Below are positions 34,376 through 44,200 of a stretch of 64,000 nucleotides of DNA, one piece after another. The notes under the pieces were generated by a model. It had not been told where the DNA came from and ran no database searches. It was given only the letters and a program-made list of their open reading frames with translations. The first letter of the stretch is position 1, and every line of letters starts with the position of its first letter. The stretch is from TMED14 sp963925545 (lineage in GTDB: Bacteria > Bacteroidota > Bacteroidia > Flavobacteriales > Schleiferiaceae), in the NCBI GenBank assembly GCA_963925545.1, contig CAWUSA010000011.1:1-64000 (forward strand). The letters are read 5' to 3'. Position numbers and translations under genes: made by a program.

Positions 34376-34573
34376 ATGATGCAAGCAATTAGATCTTATT
34401 TAAAAGCCTCTTACGAGGAATTTGTGCTAAGAACCACTTGGCCATCATGGGCGGCTTTACAGAAGAGTACCATTGTGGTCATCATTGGATCTGTCATTTT
34501 TGCTATGTTGGTCTTTGTCATGGACAAGGGTATCACAACAGTGCTTGATGTCATTTATCGATTATTCGCATAA
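34376..34573 (+). CDS. secE: Preprotein translocase subunit SecE
   Basis: The 65-residue protein has the SecE plan: an amphipathic helix (YLKASYEEFVLRTTWPSWAALQ) on the cytoplasmic face, then one transmembrane helix (about 32-52, STIVVIIGSVIFAMLVFVMD) and a short tail. The TWP-S motif is the conserved SecE hinge. SecE clamps SecY in the translocon. Either of two adjacent ATGs (34376, 34379) could be used. It starts the secE-nusG-rplKAJL-rpoBC cluster, with nusG one base after its stop. Confidence 0.93.
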   Translation: MMQAIRSYLKASYEEFVLRTTWPSWAALQKSTIVVIIGSVIFAMLVFVMDKGITTVLDVIYRLFA

Positions 34574-34574
34574 G

Positions 34575-35129
34575 ATGGCTAGTCAAGAAGGTATGAAATG
34601 GTATGTACTCCGCGCCATCAGTGGTCAGGAGAATAAGATCAAAAATTTCATTGAAGCTGAGGTTAAGCATCTCAGTATGGATGATCTCTTGGGCCAAATT
34701 TTGATTCCAACGGAAAAGGTGTACCAGATTCGTGATGGCAAGAAAGTGCTTAAAGAGCGCAACTTCTTTCCAGGCTACATCATGGTTGAAGCCACATTGA
34801 CTGGTGAATTGGTTCACTTGATCAAAAAAGTAAACAATGTCATTGGTTTCTTGGGTGAGACCAAAGGCGGAGTGCCTGTTCCATTGCGACTTACTGAAGT
34901 TAATCGCATGTTAGGAAGGGTCGACGAGCTGGCTGAAACCTCTGAACAGGTTGCCATCCCATTTGTTGTTGGAGAAACGGTCAAGGTCATTGATGGCCCT
35001 TTCCGTGATTTCAGCGGCAACATTGAAAAAATATTGGAGGATAAGCGCAAGCTGGAAGTCACTGTGAAGATTTTTGGCCGACGCACACCTCTTGAACTCA
35101 GCTTCATGCAAGTCGAGAAAGACGGATAA
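34575..35129 (+). CDS. nusG: Transcription termination/antitermination factor NusG
   Basis: The 184-residue protein has the NGN domain (MKWYVLRAISGQENKIKNFIE, NFFPGYIMVEATL, GFLGETKGGVPVPLRLTE) and a C-terminal KOW domain (GETVKVIDGPFRDFSGNIE). NusG binds RNA polymerase and couples it to ribosomes or Rho. I chose the ATG at 34575 directly after secE; a second ATG six codons later would also keep the whole NGN domain. Upstream codons in the same frame run into secE and do not resemble NusG. Confidence 0.95.
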   Translation: MASQEGMKWYVLRAISGQENKIKNFIEAEVKHLSMDDLLGQILIPTEKVYQIRDGKKVLKERNFFPGYIMVEATLTGELVHLIKKVNNVIGFLGETKGGVPVPLRLTEVNRMLGRVDELAETSEQVAIPFVVGETVKVIDGPFRDFSGNIEKILEDKRKLEVTVKIFGRRTPLELSFMQVEKDG

Positions 35130-35211
35130 TTGATACGAACTCAAACCAACAAAAGCTGCGCTTCCAGCATGCTGATGTTAACTGAATTAAATAACAACTG
35201 AATAACTGATC

Positions 35212-35655
35212 ATGGCAAAAGAAATATCTGCCTTATTGAAATTGCAAGTCCGTGGTGGTGCCGCGAACCCTGCGCCACCTGTAGGTCCTGCCTTGGGTGC
35301 AAAGGGCGTGAACATCATGGAATTTTGCAAACAATTCAATGCTCGTACGCAAGACAAAGCGGGCAAACTTCTCCCTGTAGTCATCACTGTCTACGCTGAC
35401 AAGTCATTTGACTTCATCATCAAGCAACCCCCTGTGGCTGTTCAATTGCTGGAAGCGGCAAAATTGAAGAGTGGCTCAGGTGTGCCGCACATTGAAAAGG
35501 TCGGTAAGGTGAACTGGACACAAGTTCAGGCCATCGCTGAAGGCAAGATGATTGACCTCAATTGTTTCACTGTTGGATCAGCCATGAACATGGTAGCCGG
35601 TACTGCGCGCAGTATGGGCATCACCATTTCTGGCAAACGTCCTGAAACCGTATAA
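35212..35655 (+). CDS. rplK: 50S ribosomal protein L11
   Basis: The 147-residue uL11 has LQVRGGAANPAPPVGPALGAKGVNIMEFCKQFN-type content with the two flexible prolines (PAPPVGPALG) that bind thiostrepton. The C-terminal RNA-binding half has AKLKSGSGVPH and GTARSMGITISG. L11 binds the GTPase-associated centre of 23S rRNA. It begins the L11-L1-L10-L7/L12 operon. The 82-base gap after nusG holds no obvious TAnnTTTG box. Confidence 0.97.
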   Translation: MAKEISALLKLQVRGGAANPAPPVGPALGAKGVNIMEFCKQFNARTQDKAGKLLPVVITVYADKSFDFIIKQPPVAVQLLEAAKLKSGSGVPHIEKVGKVNWTQVQAIAEGKMIDLNCFTVGSAMNMVAGTARSMGITISGKRPETV

Positions 35656-35666
35656 TACATCGCATC

Positions 35667-36353
35667 ATGGCAATGACAAAAAATCAAAAAGCTGCCCTCG
35701 CTAAGGTTGAACCTGGCAAGGTGTACTCACTCGATGAGGCTTCTTCACTCGTGAAGGAAGTCAGCACAAGTAAATTCGATGGTTCAGTCGATCTAGCTAT
35801 CCGTTTGGGTGTGGATCCTCGCAAAGCCAACCAAATGGTTCGTGGCACAGTGAGTCTTCCTCATGGCACTGGCAAGGACATTAAAGTTCTCGCCTTGGTT
35901 CCTGCTGACAAGGAGGCTGAAGCAAAAGAGGCTGGTGCTGACTATGTTGGTCTTGACGAGTACGTTGAAAAGATCAAAGGTGGTTGGACTGACATTGATG
36001 TCATCATCACAGTACCTGCCGCAATGGGTAAGTTGGGTCCTTTGGGTCGCGTTTTAGGCCCTCGCGGCTTGATGCCTAACCCTAAGTCGGGTACCGTCAC
36101 GATGGACGTCGCTAAGGCTGTTCGTGAAGTGAAGGCTGGTAAGATTGACTTCAAGGTTGATCGTTATGGCATTATCCACGCATCAGTAGCTAAGGTTTCT
36201 TTTTCGCAAGAGCAAATCAAGGAAAACGCTGCTGAATTGATCAATACCATCGTTCGCTTGAAGCCGACATCGGCTAAAGGTGCTTACATCAAGAGCCTGA
36301 CCATGGGTCCAACCATGGGTCCTGGTTTGTCCGTTGAATTCAAAAACGCTTAA
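35667..36353 (+). CDS. rplA: 50S ribosomal protein L1
   Basis: uL1, 228 residues, forms the L1 stalk that helps deacylated tRNA leave the ribosome, and in many bacteria represses its own operon by binding a leader that mimics its rRNA site. Visible: SVDLAIRLGVDPRKANQMVRG, LPHGTGK, the LGRVLGPRGLMPNPKSGTV block and the C-terminal MGPTMGPGLSVE. A second ATG two codons in (35673) could be the start. It lies 11 bases after rplK. Confidence 0.97.
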   Translation: MAMTKNQKAALAKVEPGKVYSLDEASSLVKEVSTSKFDGSVDLAIRLGVDPRKANQMVRGTVSLPHGTGKDIKVLALVPADKEAEAKEAGADYVGLDEYVEKIKGGWTDIDVIITVPAAMGKLGPLGRVLGPRGLMPNPKSGTVTMDVAKAVREVKAGKIDFKVDRYGIIHASVAKVSFSQEQIKENAAELINTIVRLKPTSAKGAYIKSLTMGPTMGPGLSVEFKNA

Positions 36354-36363
36354 GCAAGACATC

Positions 36364-36885
36364 ATGACACGTCAAGAAAAAACGGTTACGATCAAGCAAC
36401 TCACAGAGTTACTTGAAAACACCAAAACCATCTACATTGCAGACATCGAAGGATTGGATGCTGACACAACGAGCAATTTGCGTCGCCAAGCAGCCAAATC
36501 AGATGTGAAGTTACAGGTTGTGAAAAACACCCTGCTTCGCAAAGCAATGGAAAACTCTTCAAAGGAATTTGAAGGGCTATACGATACCCTGAAAGGCAAC
36601 TCAAGCCTGATGATCGCTGAAGCTGGTAATGCACCCGCTAAGCTCATCAAGGCATTTCGCAAGAAAAGTGAGAAGCCGATTCTTAAGGGTGCCTTTGTCG
36701 AGGAGGCCATCTACGTAGGAGATGACCAACTCGAGGCTTTGAGCAACCTCAAGTCCAAAGAAGAACTGATCGGCGACATCCTCGTGCTCTTGCAGAGCCC
36801 GTTGCAGTCGGTCATGTCTGGACTGACAGGATCTGGTCAAACCCTTTCTGGTCTTTTGAAGACCTTGGAAGAAAGGAAGTCCTAA
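36364..36885 (+). CDS. rplJ: 50S ribosomal protein L10
   Basis: uL10 (173 residues) anchors the L7/L12 dimers on the ribosome stalk base. Visible family features: an N-terminal globular domain with IYIADIEGLDADTTSNLRR and KLQVVKNTLLRKAM, GNSSLMIAE, and the C-terminal helix with LQSPLQSVMSGL and LSGLLKTLEERK that binds L7/L12. The ATG at 36364 gives the family start; ten upstream in-frame codons overlap rplA and are unlikely. rplL follows at 65 bases. Confidence 0.96.
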   Translation: MTRQEKTVTIKQLTELLENTKTIYIADIEGLDADTTSNLRRQAAKSDVKLQVVKNTLLRKAMENSSKEFEGLYDTLKGNSSLMIAEAGNAPAKLIKAFRKKSEKPILKGAFVEEAIYVGDDQLEALSNLKSKEELIGDILVLLQSPLQSVMSGLTGSGQTLSGLLKTLEERKS

Positions 36886-36950
36886 CTTTTACGCACTCAG
36901 CTTCCACTTGTGCATATTCAATTAATTAATCCATCATAAATCACAAAACC

Positions 36951-37325
36951 ATGGCAGATATTAAAGCCCTAGGAGATTCTTTGGTCAACATGACCGTAAA
37001 AGAAGTCCAAGAACTCGCTACTTACCTCAAAGATGAATACGGCATTGAGCCTGCTGCTGCAGCTGTTGCTGTTGCTGGACCCACCGGGGACAGTGACGAA
37101 GCAACTGAAGAGCAGACAGAATTTGACGTTATTCTAACCGCTGCTGGTGGTTCTAAATTGGCGGTCGTTAAGATCGTTAAGGAACTAACTGGTCTTGGTC
37201 TCAAAGAAGCCAAAGGAAAAGTTGACTCAGCTCCGGCCGCCATCAAAGAAGGCGTGTCCAAAGACGAGGCAGAGGCTCTCAAGAAATCTCTTGAAGAAGC
37301 TGGTGCTGAAGTCGAGCTTAAGTAA
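36951..37325 (+). CDS. rplL: 50S ribosomal protein L7/L12
   Basis: bL12 (124 residues), the stalk protein recruiting translation GTPases. The N-terminal dimerisation helix (LGDSLVNMTVKEVQELATYL), an alanine-rich hinge (PAAAAVAVAG), and the C-terminal domain with AAGGSKLAVVKIVKELTGLG and AKGKVDSAPAAIKEGV are all present. A strong hairpin between rplL and rpoB probably attenuates transcription, lowering polymerase genes relative to the ribosomal ones, as known for E. coli. Confidence 0.97.
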   Translation: MADIKALGDSLVNMTVKEVQELATYLKDEYGIEPAAAAVAVAGPTGDSDEATEEQTEFDVILTAAGGSKLAVVKIVKELTGLGLKEAKGKVDSAPAAIKEGVSKDEAEALKKSLEEAGAEVELK

Positions 37326-37341
37326 GCTTTACTCACCTATC

Positions 37342-37384
37342 AGGTTTAGGTCCTGGGGCATGTCCCCAGGCCTAGACCTTTTTT
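37342..37384 (+). terminator. Attenuator/terminator between rplL and rpoB
   Basis: A long hairpin (AGGTTTAGG-T-CCTGGGG against CCCCAGG-CCTAGACCT, with one bulge and one wobble) ends in six Ts. It lies 16 bases after rplL and 45 bases before rpoB, with no clear new promoter box after it, so partial read-through must express rpoBC. Confidence 0.8.
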
Positions 37385-37428
37385 GCGTTTCTCGCAACAT
37401 CTCATTGAACTAACTCAAGATCCTCGTT

Positions 37429-40400
37429 ATGGCACTATCTCAACCGCGTATCAACTTCTCCTCAACCTTTGCGCAGGCTGACACTCCAGACTTCCTGGAA
37501 ATTCAAATCAAGTCGTTCCAAGATTTCTTTCAAATCGACACCAAGTCTGACAACCGTGAAGATGAGGGACTCTTTCACACCTTCAATGATAACTTTCCTA
37601 TCACGGATTCTCGCAATCAATTTGTGCTTGAATTTATCGATTACTTTGTTGATCCCGCACGCTATTCTGAGCAAGAATGCCTTGAGCGTGGATTGACCTA
37701 CAGTGTGCCCTTAAAAGCACGCCTTAAACTCTATTGTACCGACCCCGAGCACGAGGATTTCGAGACGGTTGTACAAGACGTTTATTTGGGAACCATCCCC
37801 TACATGTCACCACGAGGCACCTTCATCGTCAATGGCGCTGAACGGGTTATCGTTTCACAGTTGCACCGCTCACCTGGTGTCTTCTTTGGCCAGAGCTTCC
37901 ATGCCAATGGCACCAAGCTATACTCTGCACGAGTCATTCCTTTCAAAGGATCTTGGATTGAATTCGCGACAGATATTAACTCCGTCATGTATGCTTACAT
38001 CGATCGGAAAAAGAAATTACCCGTCACCACACTCTTCCGTGCCATTGGATTTGAGCGTGATAAGGACATCCTAGAGATTTTTGACCTTGCTGATGAGATG
38101 AAGATTTCTAAAGCCGCATTGAAGCGATCAGTTGGTCGCAAGTTGGCTGCAAGGGTATTGAAGTCATGGGTTGAGGATTTTGTTGATGAGGACACCGGTG
38201 AAGTGGTATCTGTTGAGCGCAATGAGGTCATCCTTGATCGCGACACCATCATTGAAAAGGACCATTTGCCATTAATTACTGATGCAGGTGTTGCAACCAT
38301 CCTGTTGCATAAAGTTGATGTTGATGAGGCAGATTATGCCATCATCTATAACACCTTGCAAAAGGATCCAACCAACTCAGAAGTTGAAGCAGTTGAGCAC
38401 ATCTATCGCCAATTGCGAAATGCTGAGTCGCCAGATGTTGATACTGCACGTGGCATCATTGACAAATTATTCTTCTCAGAGCAGCGTTACAGCCTCGGTG
38501 AGGTAGGTCGCTACCGCTTGAACAAGAAATTGGGATTGAAAATTGACAATGAGAAGCAGGTTTTAACCAAGCAGGACATCATTTCCATCATCAAGTACTT
38601 GATTGAATTGATCAATGCGAAGACAGAAATTGATGACATCGATCACTTGAGCAATCGCCGTGTTCGCACCGTTGGTGAGCAAATGTCTAACCAGTTTGGT
38701 GTTGGTCTTTCTCGCATGGCGCGTACCATTCGTGAGCGCATGAATGTTCGTGACAATGAGGTTTTCACACCCCTTGACTTGATCAATGCAAAAACCTTGA
38801 GTTCAGTCATCAACTCGTTCTTTGGTACCAACCAATTGAGCCAGTTCATGGACCAAACCAACCCCTTGTCAGAGGTTACGCACAAGCGTCGCCTGTCTGC
38901 ACTAGGACCTGGTGGCTTGAGTCGTGAGCGCGCAGGATTTGAGGTTCGTGACGTTCACTACACACACTATGGCCGACTTTGTCCTATTGAGACACCTGAG
39001 GGTCCAAACATTGGTTTGATTTCTTCCCTATGTGTTTATGCGAAAGTTAACTCGATGGGATTCATTGAAACCCCTTACAGAAAGGTAGAAGATGGCGTTG
39101 TTCAGCTGAACAGTGATCCAATCTACTTGAGTGCTGAGGAAGAGGAAGAGAACATCATTGCACAAGCGAATGCGCCTTTGGACAATGCAGGTAACTTCAC
39201 CAATGAGAAAATTAAAGCACGTGACGTGGCAGATTACCCTGTGGTAGAGCCAAAGCAAGTGGATTTGATGGACGTTGCACCCAACCAAATTGCCTCAATT
39301 TCAGCCTCATTGATTCCATTCTTGGAGCATGATGATGCCAACCGTGCATTGATGGGATCTAACATGATGCGTCAGGCTGTGCCGTTGATGCGCCCACAAT
39401 CGCCCATCGTCGGAACAGGTCTTGAGCAGCAGGTTGCAAAGGATTCAAGGGTATTGATCAACGCTGAAGGCGTCGGTACTGTGGATTATGTTGATGCACA
39501 GAAGATCACCATTGTTTACGATCAAACAGAAGACGAGAAGCTAGTGAGTTTTGAATCATCGACAAAATCTTACCGATTGACTAAGTTCTTGAAGACTAAC
39601 CAAGGCAGCAGTATCACATTGAGCCCTATTGTAAGAAAGGGCGATCGCGTTAAGAAGAACCAAGTGCTTTGTCAGGGTTACGCTACAGAAAATGGTGAAC
39701 TTGCTTTAGGACGTAACCTATTGGTGTCATTCATGCCATGGAAAGGTTACAACTTTGAGGATGCCATCGTGATCAGTGAAAAGGTTGTTAAAGAGGACAT
39801 CTTTACATCCATCCACATTGACGAGTACAGCATGGATGTTCGCGACACCAAATTGGGCATGGAGGAATTGACGGCAGATATCCCCAATGTCTCTGAAGAG
39901 GCCACCAAAGATTTGGATGAGAATGGCATGATTCGCATTGGAGCAGAGATTTCAGCAGGTGATATTCTGATTGGAAAAATCACACCCAAGGGTGAGAGTG
40001 ATCCATCGCCAGAGGAGAAATTGCTTCGCGCCATATTTGGCGATAAAGCGGGAGATGTCAAGGATGCATCCTTGAAATGTTCACCCTCTTTGCGTGGTGT
40101 AGTTATTGACAAGAAACTCTTCAGCCGATCCGTGAAGGATAAGCGTCAACGACTTCAAGACAAAGAGGATTTGGTTGTTCTGGAGAAGAAGTTCCAAGCT
40201 GAATTGTCAGATGTTCGTTCACGCTTCATTGAGAAGTTGGCAAAAATCATTTCAGGCAACGTATGTCAGGGGGTTTACAACGACCTCAATGAGGAAGTCA
40301 TTCCCAAGGGTAGCAAATACACCTTGCGTTTGTTGAACAGCATTGAAGACTTCACGCACATGTCTGGGGGCAAATGGACAACAATGAAGGACAAGAATGC

Positions 40401-41235
40401 CTTGGTTGAGAGTCTGTTGCACAACTACAAGATCAAAGTCAGTGACTTGACAGGCATGAATCGCAGGGAGAAATTCACCATTTCTGTTGGTGATGAATTG
40501 CCAGCAGGTGTTGTGAAGATGGCTAAAGTGTTGATCGCCAAGAAGCGCAAGCTGAAGGTGGGAGATAAGATGGCTGGTCGTCACGGTAACAAGGGCATCG
40601 TTGCGAAGATTGTTCGCGAGGAGGACATGCCATTCTTGGAAGATGGCACGCCAGTTGACATTGTACTGAACCCCTTGGGTGTACCCTCACGGATGAACAT
40701 TGGTCAGATTTATGAAACCGTTCTTGGCTGGGCAGGTCAGAAATTGGACAAGAAGTTCTCTACGCCGATTTTTGATGGTGCAACATTGGATCAAATCACT
40801 GAATACACCAAAGAAGCGGGCTTGCCTGAATTTGGCCACACCCAACTCTTTGATGGAGGTACAGGTGAAGCATTTGACCAAAAAGCGACTGTTGGTATCA
40901 TCTACATGCTCAAATTGGGACACATGGTTGATGACAAGATGCACGCTCGTTCCATCGGACCGTATTCATTAATTACGCAGCAACCACTTGGCGGTAAAGC
41001 ACAGTTTGGTGGCCAGCGATTTGGTGAGATGGAAGTATGGGCGCTTGAAGCATTTGGTGCGTCAAACATCCTTCGCGAAATCTTGACTGTCAAGTCGGAT
41101 GATGTGATTGGACGTGCAAAGACTTATGAAGCGATTGTTAAGGGAGACCGCATGCCAGATCCCGGTATTCCGGAGTCTTTCAATGTCCTCTTGCATGAGT
41201 TGCAGGGTCTTGGACTCAAAGTTACCTTGGATTAA
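37429..41235 (+). CDS. rpoB: DNA-directed RNA polymerase subunit beta
   Basis: The 1268-residue beta subunit has the Bacteroidota length. The rifampicin pocket is intact around residues 464-505: LSQFMDQTNPLSEVTHKRR and LSALGPGGLSRERAGFEV retain the Asp, His and Ser corresponding to E. coli D516, H526 and S531, so no classical resistance substitution is seen. Other conserved blocks: MSPRGTFIVNGAERVIVSQ, YGRLCPIETPEGPNIGLI, KGYNFEDAIVISE and GDKMAGRHGNKGI. rpoC follows at 33 bases. Confidence 0.98.
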   Translation: MALSQPRINFSSTFAQADTPDFLEIQIKSFQDFFQIDTKSDNREDEGLFHTFNDNFPITDSRNQFVLEFIDYFVDPARYSEQECLERGLTYSVPLKARLKLYCTDPEHEDFETVVQDVYLGTIPYMSPRGTFIVNGAERVIVSQLHRSPGVFFGQSFHANGTKLYSARVIPFKGSWIEFATDINSVMYAYIDRKKKLPVTTLFRAIGFERDKDILEIFDLADEMKISKAALKRSVGRKLAARVLKSWVEDFVDEDTGEVVSVERNEVILDRDTIIEKDHLPLITDAGVATILLHKVDVDEADYAIIYNTLQKDPTNSEVEAVEHIYRQLRNAESPDVDTARGIIDKLFFSEQRYSLGEVGRYRLNKKLGLKIDNEKQVLTKQDIISIIKYLIELINAKTEIDDIDHLSNRRVRTVGEQMSNQFGVGLSRMARTIRERMNVRDNEVFTPLDLINAKTLSSVINSFFGTNQLSQFMDQTNPLSEVTHKRRLSALGPGGLSRERAGFEVRDVHYTHYGRLCPIETPEGPNIGLISSLCVYAKVNSMGFIETPYRKVEDGVVQLNSDPIYLSAEEEEENIIAQANAPLDNAGNFTNEKIKARDVADYPVVEPKQVDLMDVAPNQIASISASLIPFLEHDDANRALMGSNMMRQAVPLMRPQSPIVGTGLEQQVAKDSRVLINAEGVGTVDYVDAQKITIVYDQTEDEKLVSFESSTKSYRLTKFLKTNQGSSITLSPIVRKGDRVKKNQVLCQGYATENGELALGRNLLVSFMPWKGYNFEDAIVISEKVVKEDIFTSIHIDEYSMDVRDTKLGMEELTADIPNVSEEATKDLDENGMIRIGAEISAGDILIGKITPKGESDPSPEEKLLRAIFGDKAGDVKDASLKCSPSLRGVVIDKKLFSRSVKDKRQRLQDKEDLVVLEKKFQAELSDVRSRFIEKLAKIISGNVCQGVYNDLNEEVIPKGSKYTLRLLNSIEDFTHMSGGKWTTMKDKNALVESLLHNYKIKVSDLTGMNRREKFTISVGDELPAGVVKMAKVLIAKKRKLKVGDKMAGRHGNKGIVAKIVREEDMPFLEDGTPVDIVLNPLGVPSRMNIGQIYETVLGWAGQKLDKKFSTPIFDGATLDQITEYTKEAGLPEFGHTQLFDGGTGEAFDQKATVGIIYMLKLGHMVDDKMHARSIGPYSLITQQPLGGKAQFGGQRFGEMEVWALEAFGASNILREILTVKSDDVIGRAKTYEAIVKGDRMPDPGIPESFNVLLHELQGLGLKVTLD

Positions 41236-41268
41236 TTACCTGTTAAAGCGAACATAAAGTATTTTCAC

Positions 41269-44200
41269 ATGAGAAAGCACGAATACCAACCCACAGGAAG
41301 CTTCAACGCTATCACCATCAGCCTGACGGCTCCAGAAACCTTTTTGGAGAAGTCACGTGGCGAGGTGCTTAAACCTGAAACCATTAATTACCGCACGCAC
41401 AAACCTGAGCGTGATGGCTTGTTCTGTGAGCGCATCTTCGGTCCCATGAAGGATTTCGAATGTGCTTGTGGCAAGTACAAACGCATTCGCTACAAGGGCA
41501 TTGTTTGTGACCGTTGTGGTGTTGAGGTTACTGAGAAGAATGTTCGCCGTGAGCGCATTGGTCACATCAATTTGGTGGTACCTGTGGCTCATATCTGGTA
41601 TTTCCGTTCATTGCCCAATAAGATTGGTTACCTCCTTGGTGTGCCAACCAAGAAGTTGGACATGATCATTTACTATGAGCGCTATGTGGTCATTCAAAAT
41701 GGTTTAGCTAAGGATGCTGAAGGCAATGCTTATGAGCACATGCATTTCTTGACAGAAGAGGAGTATTTGGACACCTTGGATGGTTTGCCAAACAGCCAGG
41801 AGAACCATTACTTGGATGATTCAGATCCCAATAAGTTCATTGCTAAGATGGGTGCTGAAGCTTTGTTGATGTTGCTCCAACGCCTGGACTTGGACAGCCT
41901 GTCCTACCAATTACGCGACAAGGCTAACAATGAGACATCACAGCAGCGAAAGGCAGAAGCCTTGAAGCGCTTGAATGTTGTTGAGTCACTGCGTGAATCC
42001 AACACCCGCATTGAGAATCGCCCTGAGTGGATGATTGTGAAGGTTGTTCCTGTGATTCCACCTGAATTGCGCCCATTGGTGCCATTGGATGGTGGTCGCT
42101 TTGCTACATCTGACCTCAATGACCTTTACCGCCGTGTCATCATTCGCAACAATCGCTTGAAGCGCTTGTTGGAGATCAAGGCACCTGAAGTGATTTTGCG
42201 CAATGAGAAACGCATGTTGCAGGAGTCTGTTGACAGCCTCTATGACAACACGCGTAAGAGCTCGGCTGTTAAGACTGAGGGCAACCGCCCCTTGAAATCC
42301 CTGTCTGATTCTCTCAAGGGCAAGCAAGGTCGTTTCCGTCAAAACTTGCTGGGAAAGCGTGTGGATTATTCTGCACGTTCAGTCATTGTTGTTGGCCCAA
42401 GCCTCAAGCTCCATGAATGTGGTTTACCAAAGGATATGGCCGCTGAATTGTACAAGCCATTTGTCGTTCGCAAGCTCATCGAAAGAGGCATTGTGAAGAC
42501 GGTCAAGTCTGCAAAGAAGATCATAGACAGCCGTGAAGCTGTGGTATGGGATATCCTTGAGAATGTCATGAAGGGACACCCTGTCTTGCTCAACCGTGCA
42601 CCAACATTGCACCGTTTAGGTATTCAGGCTTTCCAACCAAAAATGATTGAAGGCAAAGCCATTCAATTGCACCCGCTTGCTTGTACAGCATTCAACGCTG
42701 ACTTTGATGGTGACCAAATGGCTGTTCATTTGCCATTAGGCCCTGCAGCTATTTTGGAAGCCCAGGTTTTGATGCTTGGTTCACACAATATATTGAACCC
42801 AGCTAATGGATCTCCGATCACTGTCCCTTCACAGGATATGGTATTGGGTCTCTATTACATGACCAAGGCCAAGCGAAATCTACCCAATGACCCTACCAAG
42901 GGAGAAGGGATGACGTTTTACTCTGCTGAAGAGGTGAATATTGCTTTGAATGAAGGAGTTGTTGAGCTCAATGCCTACATCAAAGTGCGTGCAGGAGTGA
43001 TAGAGAATGACCAATTGGTCAACAAAATCATAGAGACATCTGTGGGTCGTGTATTGTTCAATCAATATGTTCCTGAAGAAGTCGGTTTTATCAATGAAGT
43101 ATTGACGAAGAAGGCCTTGCGTGAAATCATTGCGCACATCCTTACCAAGACCGATGTGCCTCGCACCGCACAATTCCTTGACGAGATTAAGGATTTGGGT
43201 TACAGCCAGGCATTCAAAGGTGGTTTGTCCTTCTCGTTGGGTGACATCAACGTCCCTGAGTTGAAGGAGTCATTGGTTCAAAATGCCAATGATGAGGTGG
43301 AATCTATTCTCATGAACTACAACATGGGTCTGATCACCAATAATGAGCGTTACAATCAAGTCATTGATGTATGGACCAATGCCAATGCGCGTTTGACCAT
43401 GGCAGCCATGAAGGATTTGACCAACGATCGCCAAGGATTTAACCCCATCTACATGATGTTGGATTCTGGTGCACGTGGTTCCAAGGAGCAGATTCGTCAG
43501 CTCTCTGGTATGCGTGGTTTGATGGCCAAGCCTAAGAAGTCTGCTTCAAGCGGCGGGGCGATTATTGAAAACCCGATTATATCAAACTTTAAGGAGGGTC
43601 TTTCCATCTTGGAGTACTTCATTTCAACCCACGGTGCGCGTAAGGGTCTTGCAGATACAGCCTTGAAAACGGCTGATGCAGGTTACCTAACCCGTCGTTT
43701 GCATGACGTCGCACAAGATGTCATCGTCAATGAAGTGGATTGTGAAACCCTGCGTGGTTTAGAAATATCTGATTTGATCAAGAACGATGAAGTCTATGAG
43801 AAAATGAGTGCCCGTATTGCAGGCCGTATCACTTTGCATGATGTTATTGACCCAATTTCTGGCGATGTTTATGTTAAAGCAGGTGAATTGATCAGCAATG
43901 ACATGGCTCTTACTTTGGATGCATCACCCATTGAGACAGTTGAGGTGCGTTCTCCATTGACATGTGAGACCAAGCGGGGTATTTGCTCCAAATGCTATGG
44001 TCGCAACTTGGCAACAGCAAAAATGGTTCAACGTGGTGAGGCCGTAGGTGTGATTGCAGCGCAGTCCATTGGTGAGCCGGGTACCCAGTTGACCTTGCGT
44101 ACGTTCCACGTTGGTGGAACAGCAGGCAACATTTCTGAGGTCAGCAATATTTCTGCAAAATTCGAAGGTAAAATTGAATTGGAGGATGTTCGAACGGTTG

